From NCBI GenBank assembly GCA_018882835.1, contig VERE01000006.1, positions 23,416 to 87,415 on the forward strand: a stretch of DNA of 64,000 nt. The letters run 5' to 3'. Each line of letters begins with the position of its first letter. Positions within the stretch are counted from its first letter, which is position 1. The translations under genes and the position numbers were made by a program. The notes under the pieces are model-generated. The model did no database searches. It was not told the origin of the DNA and saw nothing but the letters and a program-made list of their open reading frames with translations. This document shows positions 60,558 to 64,000 of this stretch, piece after piece. The stretch is from Limnohabitans sp. (GTDB lineage Bacteria; Pseudomonadota; Gammaproteobacteria; Burkholderiales; Burkholderiaceae_C).

Positions 60558-61535
60558 ATGCGGTGGAATTTGAAGCGTTATGCAATTGCGGTCATGGCGG
60601 GTGTGGCCATGTGCGTTTGGCAAGGGACTGTGTTGGCACAGGGGTATCCCTCCAGACCCATCAAGATGATCGTGCCGTATGCGGCAGGCGGCTTCACCGA
60701 CCAGGTCAGCCGTGTGTTGGCCGAAAGCATGAGCAAAACCCTGGGCCAGCCCATCGTGATTGACAGCCGGGCGGGCGGCGGCGGCCGCATTGGCGCTGAA
60801 GCGGTGACCAAAATGTCGCCAGAAGGTTACGACCTGCTGATGACCACCAACGGCACGCACACCTTCATGGCCGTTACGGAAAAAAACCTTTCTTACGACC
60901 CCGTCACGGATTTCACGCCAGTCTCGCTGGTGGGATCCTACGGCTTGCTGATGGTTGTGAATCCAAGCTTGCCCGTCAAAACCTTGCCCGAATTCATCAA
61001 ATACGCCAAAGAAAATCCGGGCAAATTGAACTATGCCACCTCGGGCATGGGCAGTGGCTTGCACTTCGCAGGCGAGTTGTTCAAGTCCATGGCCAAAGTG
61101 GACATGATCCACGTTCCCTACAAGGGCTCGGGTCCCGGCATGCAGGACGTGATTTCGGGCATTTGCCAGGTCATTTTTGATGGTGGTGCCAAACCTTTTG
61201 TCGACAGCGGCAAGGTTCGACTGTTGGGAACGACCAGCGCCAAAAGGGATCCACGCTACCCCCAAATGCCTACCCTGGGCGAGGGTGGCTTGCCCGGTTA
61301 TGACTTGACCTATTGGGTCGGACTTTTTGGGCCCAAAGGCATGAGCAAAGAGGTGCAAATGAAATTGAATGCCGCCATCAAAGTCGCGGTGGCGGACCCG
61401 CAGGTTCAGGCCAAGCTGAGTGCCATGGGCCTTGTGCTTGTGGGCAGCTCCCCAGAGGATCTGGTCAAGGAAATCAAGACCGAAACGGAGAAGTTGCGTG
61501 CGATTGCCGCATCGATTCCGGGCGGCGTTCAATAA
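60558..61535 (+). CDS. Bug/TctC-type receptor, copy 14
   Basis: 325 aa from the ATG at 60558 with AAAGAGGTGCCT; 181 bases of divergent promoter separate it from the LLM oxidoreductase gene. Signal MRWNLKRYAIAVMAGVAMCV ends VLA-QG (27). Ligand loop VPYAAGGFTD (39-48), second block HVPYKGSGPGMQDVI, tail IAASIPGGVQ lacking SGAxxD. It is the first of two tandem receptors (next start 20 bases on). It may supply the substrate of the divergent oxygenase operon. Confidence 0.92.
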   Translation: MRWNLKRYAIAVMAGVAMCVWQGTVLAQGYPSRPIKMIVPYAAGGFTDQVSRVLAESMSKTLGQPIVIDSRAGGGGRIGAEAVTKMSPEGYDLLMTTNGTHTFMAVTEKNLSYDPVTDFTPVSLVGSYGLLMVVNPSLPVKTLPEFIKYAKENPGKLNYATSGMGSGLHFAGELFKSMAKVDMIHVPYKGSGPGMQDVISGICQVIFDGGAKPFVDSGKVRLLGTTSAKRDPRYPQMPTLGEGGLPGYDLTYWVGLFGPKGMSKEVQMKLNAAIKVAVADPQVQAKLSAMGLVLVGSSPEDLVKEIKTETEKLRAIAASIPGGVQ

Positions 61536-61555
61536 GCAACAGGAAAGTGATCGTC

Positions 61556-62533
61556 ATGCGTCAATTCAAAGTTTGGGCCCGCACATGGTTGGTGGCGATA
61601 TTGGGTATCGCAGCGCTTGGCATGGCCAGTGCTCAGTCCTATCCGAACAAACCCATCCGCGTCATCGTTCCTGCGGGGGCCGGTGACAGCTGTGATATTT
61701 TGGTTCGCCTGATTGGGCCGCACCTGACAGCGCGACTGGGTCAGCCGCTGGTCGTCGATAACCGCGCCGGCTCTGCTGGGCAACTGGGCCTGTCATTGAT
61801 CAAGCAGGCGCCCCCCGATGGTTACACCATCGGTTGCGGCCAAGGCGGCAACATGGTGATTGTGCCGCTGGCTTACCAAAAAGTGGCCTATGACAGCAAG
61901 AAAGACTTTGACCCCATTGCCTTGATGGCGTCCAATTTCTTGGCCCTGATGGTCAGCCCCAATGCCCCCTTCAACACGGTCGATGAACTGATCAAATACG
62001 GCAAAGCCAACCCTGGCAAGATCACTTTCGGTACCAATGGCGAGGGCGCATTTCTGCACTTTGCAACAGAGCAGTTCCGCTTGCAGGCGGGCTTCAGCTA
62101 CCTGCATGTGCCTTATAAGAGCATGACTGCGGTTTTCACGGAAATGCTGGGCAACCAGATTGACGCGACGCTGGCCTCTTTCATATCTGCCGAGCCTTTG
62201 GCCGCTTCGGGCAAGCTGAAAATGTTGGGCATTGCGCGATCTTCGCGATTGCCCGAGTACCCTAAAGTGCCCACCTTGTCAGAGAGTGTCCCTGGCTTTA
62301 CCTCCGGGGGGTGGTTCGGCATGATTGCGCCCGCCGGGACGCCCAAAGAAATCATTCAGTTGCTGAACAAAGAGGTCAACCTGGCCCTGACCTTGCCAGA
62401 TGTCAGAGAGCGAATGAAAAAGCTGGGCCTCGATATACACATGGAATCTCCAGACTATTTCAAAGACGTGATTCAAAACGACTTTGAGCGCTGGGGCAAG
62501 CTCACCAAAGACATCGGCTTCAAACAGCTCTGA
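61556..62533 (+). CDS. Divergent Bug/TctC-type receptor, copy 15
   Basis: 325 aa from the ATG at 61556 with AGGAAAG; earlier in-frame codons lie inside the previous gene. Signal MRQFKVWARTWLVAILGIAA ends ASA-QS (27). Both ligand loops depart from the rest: VPAGAGDSCD (38-47) instead of VPxPxGGxxD, and HVPYKSMTAVFTEML instead of HVPYKGSAPALxDL. Overall length and order of blocks are kept. It is probably a receptor for a different ligand class. Paired with copy 14. Confidence 0.88.
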   Translation: MRQFKVWARTWLVAILGIAALGMASAQSYPNKPIRVIVPAGAGDSCDILVRLIGPHLTARLGQPLVVDNRAGSAGQLGLSLIKQAPPDGYTIGCGQGGNMVIVPLAYQKVAYDSKKDFDPIALMASNFLALMVSPNAPFNTVDELIKYGKANPGKITFGTNGEGAFLHFATEQFRLQAGFSYLHVPYKSMTAVFTEMLGNQIDATLASFISAEPLAASGKLKMLGIARSSRLPEYPKVPTLSESVPGFTSGGWFGMIAPAGTPKEIIQLLNKEVNLALTLPDVRERMKKLGLDIHMESPDYFKDVIQNDFERWGKLTKDIGFKQL

Positions 62534-62560
62534 CCCTGACCGACTTGGCGCGGTGGGAGC

Positions 62561-63535
62561 TTAGTTCGCTTGCGCCCCGGCCTTGAGCAACAGGGGTGCG
62601 AGGGTTTCGATCTCGTGCTTCAAATGGGCCCGCAGGGCTTCGGGTCTGGCCCGTTCCGGGCTCACAGGCTCTGAGCCCAGGCTGCCCAGTTTTTGTTTCA
62701 CTTCGGGATCTTTCACCGCGTACTGCAATGCCGCAGTCAGTTTCTCAATGACCGGTTTGGGCGTGGCCTTGGGGGCGTACAAACTGAAGACAATGCTGAT
62801 GTCGAACCCTGCCACGCCGAGTTCGCTCATGGCAGGCAAATCCGGCATCGAACTCAAACGCGATTTGCCAGCCGCCGTGTAAGCCTTGATGCGCTGGCCT
62901 TGCAGGGAGGGCACCGTGTTCGTGGTCTGGTCGCACATCAGGTCGAGTTGTCCGCCCATCAGGTCGTTGAGGGCCGGTGCAGCGCCTTTGTAGGGCACAA
63001 AGGTCAGGTCGGTTTTCAGGGCATTCATGAACATCAGGCCACACAAATGGGAGGCTGACCCGATGCCTGCATGGCCAATGCTCAGCTTGTTGCCTTGCTC
63101 GCGCACCATGGCAATGAATTCGCGGCCATCGCGCGCTGGAAAGTCTTTGCGTGCCACCACCAGCATGGGGCCTTCTGACGCTTGCCCGATCGGCTCAAAG
63201 TCATCGACCGGGTGGAAGCTGAGGTTTTTCACCATGGCAGGGTTGGTGGCATGGCTGACATGGATCATCAGCAGGGTGTAACCGTCTGGCTTGGCGCGAG
63301 CCACTTTGGCGCTGCCAATCGAGCCAGAGGCCCCGGCCGTGTTGTCGACCACGATGGATTGACCCAGAAACTTTTGCATGGATCCGGCGAATATCCGGGT
63401 GATCACATCGCCTGGGCCGCCAGCGGCATAGGGCATGACGACCGTGATGGGGCGTTGCGGGAAGTCTTGCGCTGTTGCCAAGAAAGAGAAGCTCAGGCCA
63501 CAGGCCAGAGCCATCCAGGATTTGAAGTGTGTCAT
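62561..63535 (-). CDS. Bug/TctC-type receptor, copy 16
   Basis: 324 aa. Signal MTHFKSWMALACGLSFSFLA ends ATA-QD (22). Ligand loop MPYAAGGPGDVITRI (34-48), second block FVPYKGAAPALNDLM and a cysteine-containing GQLDLMCDQTTN; tail LLKAGAQAN. It converges with copy 15 and is divergent from the Old Yellow Enzyme gene across 88 bases. Divergent control would link its ligand to that enzyme. Confidence 0.92.
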   Translation of the reverse strand: MTHFKSWMALACGLSFSFLATAQDFPQRPITVVMPYAAGGPGDVITRIFAGSMQKFLGQSIVVDNTAGASGSIGSAKVARAKPDGYTLLMIHVSHATNPAMVKNLSFHPVDDFEPIGQASEGPMLVVARKDFPARDGREFIAMVREQGNKLSIGHAGIGSASHLCGLMFMNALKTDLTFVPYKGAAPALNDLMGGQLDLMCDQTTNTVPSLQGQRIKAYTAAGKSRLSSMPDLPAMSELGVAGFDISIVFSLYAPKATPKPVIEKLTAALQYAVKDPEVKQKLGSLGSEPVSPERARPEALRAHLKHEIETLAPLLLKAGAQAN

Positions 63536-63623
63536 GTGGGTGTCTTTCCAGTCGGGCTGCCCCTCTGGTCAGCCGACGCCGATCATGTCACATTTGCAAG
63601 GAATTTTCAGAAGGAAGTTTGTG

Positions 63624-64000
63624 ATGAATTCGCCCTTGCTTTTCTCGCCCTGGACGCTGCGTGGCCTGACCCTGCGAAACCGGGTGGTGGTGGCCCCCAT
63701 GCACCAGTATGCCGGCGTCAAAGGGTTTGCCACCGATTGGCATTTGATGAACGCAGGGCGCTTTGCCGCAGGCGGCGCAGGCTTGGTGATCATGGAGTCC
63801 ACCAAAGTGGAGCGCCGCGGCTGCGGCACGATCGGCGATTTGGGTTTATGGGACGATGCCTTTGTGCCACAACTGAGACGCATCAGCGATTTCATGAAAA
63901 GCTGCGGTGCGGCCACTGGCATACAACTGGGTCACTCCGGTCGCAAGGCCCGCACCCAACGCCCTTGGGAGGGCATGAAACCGCTGACCCGGGCGATGGC
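63624..64000 (+). CDS. NADH:flavin oxidoreductase/Old Yellow Enzyme family protein (5' part)
   Basis: 125 codons are visible and the gene runs off the window. It opens MNSPLLFSPWTLRGLTLRNR after GAAGGAAGT. VVVAPMHQYAG, GAGLVIMESTKVERRG, DLGLWDDAFVPQLRR and IQLGHSGRKA (about residues 107-116) follow the YqjM-like OYE plan with FMN-binding and substrate-loop histidine. The cysteine of APMCQY that tunes FMN in many homologues is histidine here (H27). Such proteins reduce activated C=C bonds, as in enone or 2,4-dienoyl-CoA reductases. Confidence 0.86.
   Translation, partial: MNSPLLFSPWTLRGLTLRNRVVVAPMHQYAGVKGFATDWHLMNAGRFAAGGAGLVIMESTKVERRGCGTIGDLGLWDDAFVPQLRRISDFMKSCGAATGIQLGHSGRKARTQRPWEGMKPLTRAM

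Noticed and set aside
60453..61532. Minus-strand open frame of 359 codons
   Set aside because: Antisense shadow of receptor copy 14.
6113..63535. Recent tandem duplication of one receptor gene
   Set aside because: The copies differ in signal peptides, both ligand loops and tails, and share only family-level blocks, so they look like old, diverged paralogs and not a fresh amplification.

Overview
The window reads as a metabolic accessory region of a betaproteobacterium, most likely order Burkholderiales and of a Comamonadaceae type. The basis is the very large number of TctC/Bug-type periplasmic receptors, the GC-rich coding style and the mix of Bordetella/Cupriavidus/Polaromonas-like catabolic families; no rRNA, tRNA or marker gene is present to fix the genus. 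The DNA is almost completely coding. No intergenic stretch reaches 300 bases; the longest are the divergent promoter regions at 60377-60557 and 49065-49240. I saw no CRISPR array, insertion sequence, tRNA or phage gene.

The dominant theme is 16 orphan Bug/TctC solute receptors in 64 kb: at 6.1, 8.0, 22.0, 24.9, 25.9, 29.2, 31.4, 32.4, 35.2, 44.8, 50.5, 53.2, 55.9, 60.6, 61.6 and 62.6 kb. No TctA or TctB membrane protein is encoded anywhere in the window. Most receptors sit beside, or are translationally coupled to, one or a few catabolic enzymes.

Layout. 0-7 kb: end of a molybdopterin hydroxylase, a flavin monooxygenase with a divergent TetR regulator, a NodB-like deacetylase, a two-domain VOC (extradiol dioxygenase-type) protein, a DapA-like aldolase or lyase lacking the usual tyrosine, an EthD-like protein, a lone ABC ATPase and a receptor. 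7-14.5 kb: beta-hydroxyacid dehydrogenase, receptor, MFS transporter, gamma-glutamyltransferase and three SDR oxidoreductases. 14.5-21 kb: a small protein, a fatty acid desaturase and a MoxR/DUF58/VWA (Bat-like) module with a membrane-anchored serine protease. 21-39 kb: a series of modules pairing receptors with an enolase-superfamily dehydratase and aldo-keto reductase, with an altronate-dehydratase-like enzyme, with a CaiB CoA transferase, and with a cyclase plus an RraA-like protein; then GST, metallo-hydrolase, an amino-acid-binding-like protein and a quinone reductase. 40-49 kb: a long leftward unit with two acyl-CoA synthetases, a receptor and a complete Liv-type ABC transporter, closed by a UUCG-loop terminator. 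49-64 kb: MFS transporter, D-aminoacylase-type amidohydrolase, TauD dioxygenase, cupin, a four-gene LLM-oxidoreductase/CMD/SDR/serine hydrolase operon, further receptors and the start of an Old Yellow Enzyme gene.

Taken together the region looks like a library of small uptake-and-degradation modules for organic acids, sugar acids and possibly aromatic breakdown products. Regulators are scarce (one TetR). The most notable regulatory DNA is a 24-bp perfect palindrome containing an FNR/Anr-type box before a DUF1003 gene, and a tandem 15/16-bp repeat before the Liv operon.
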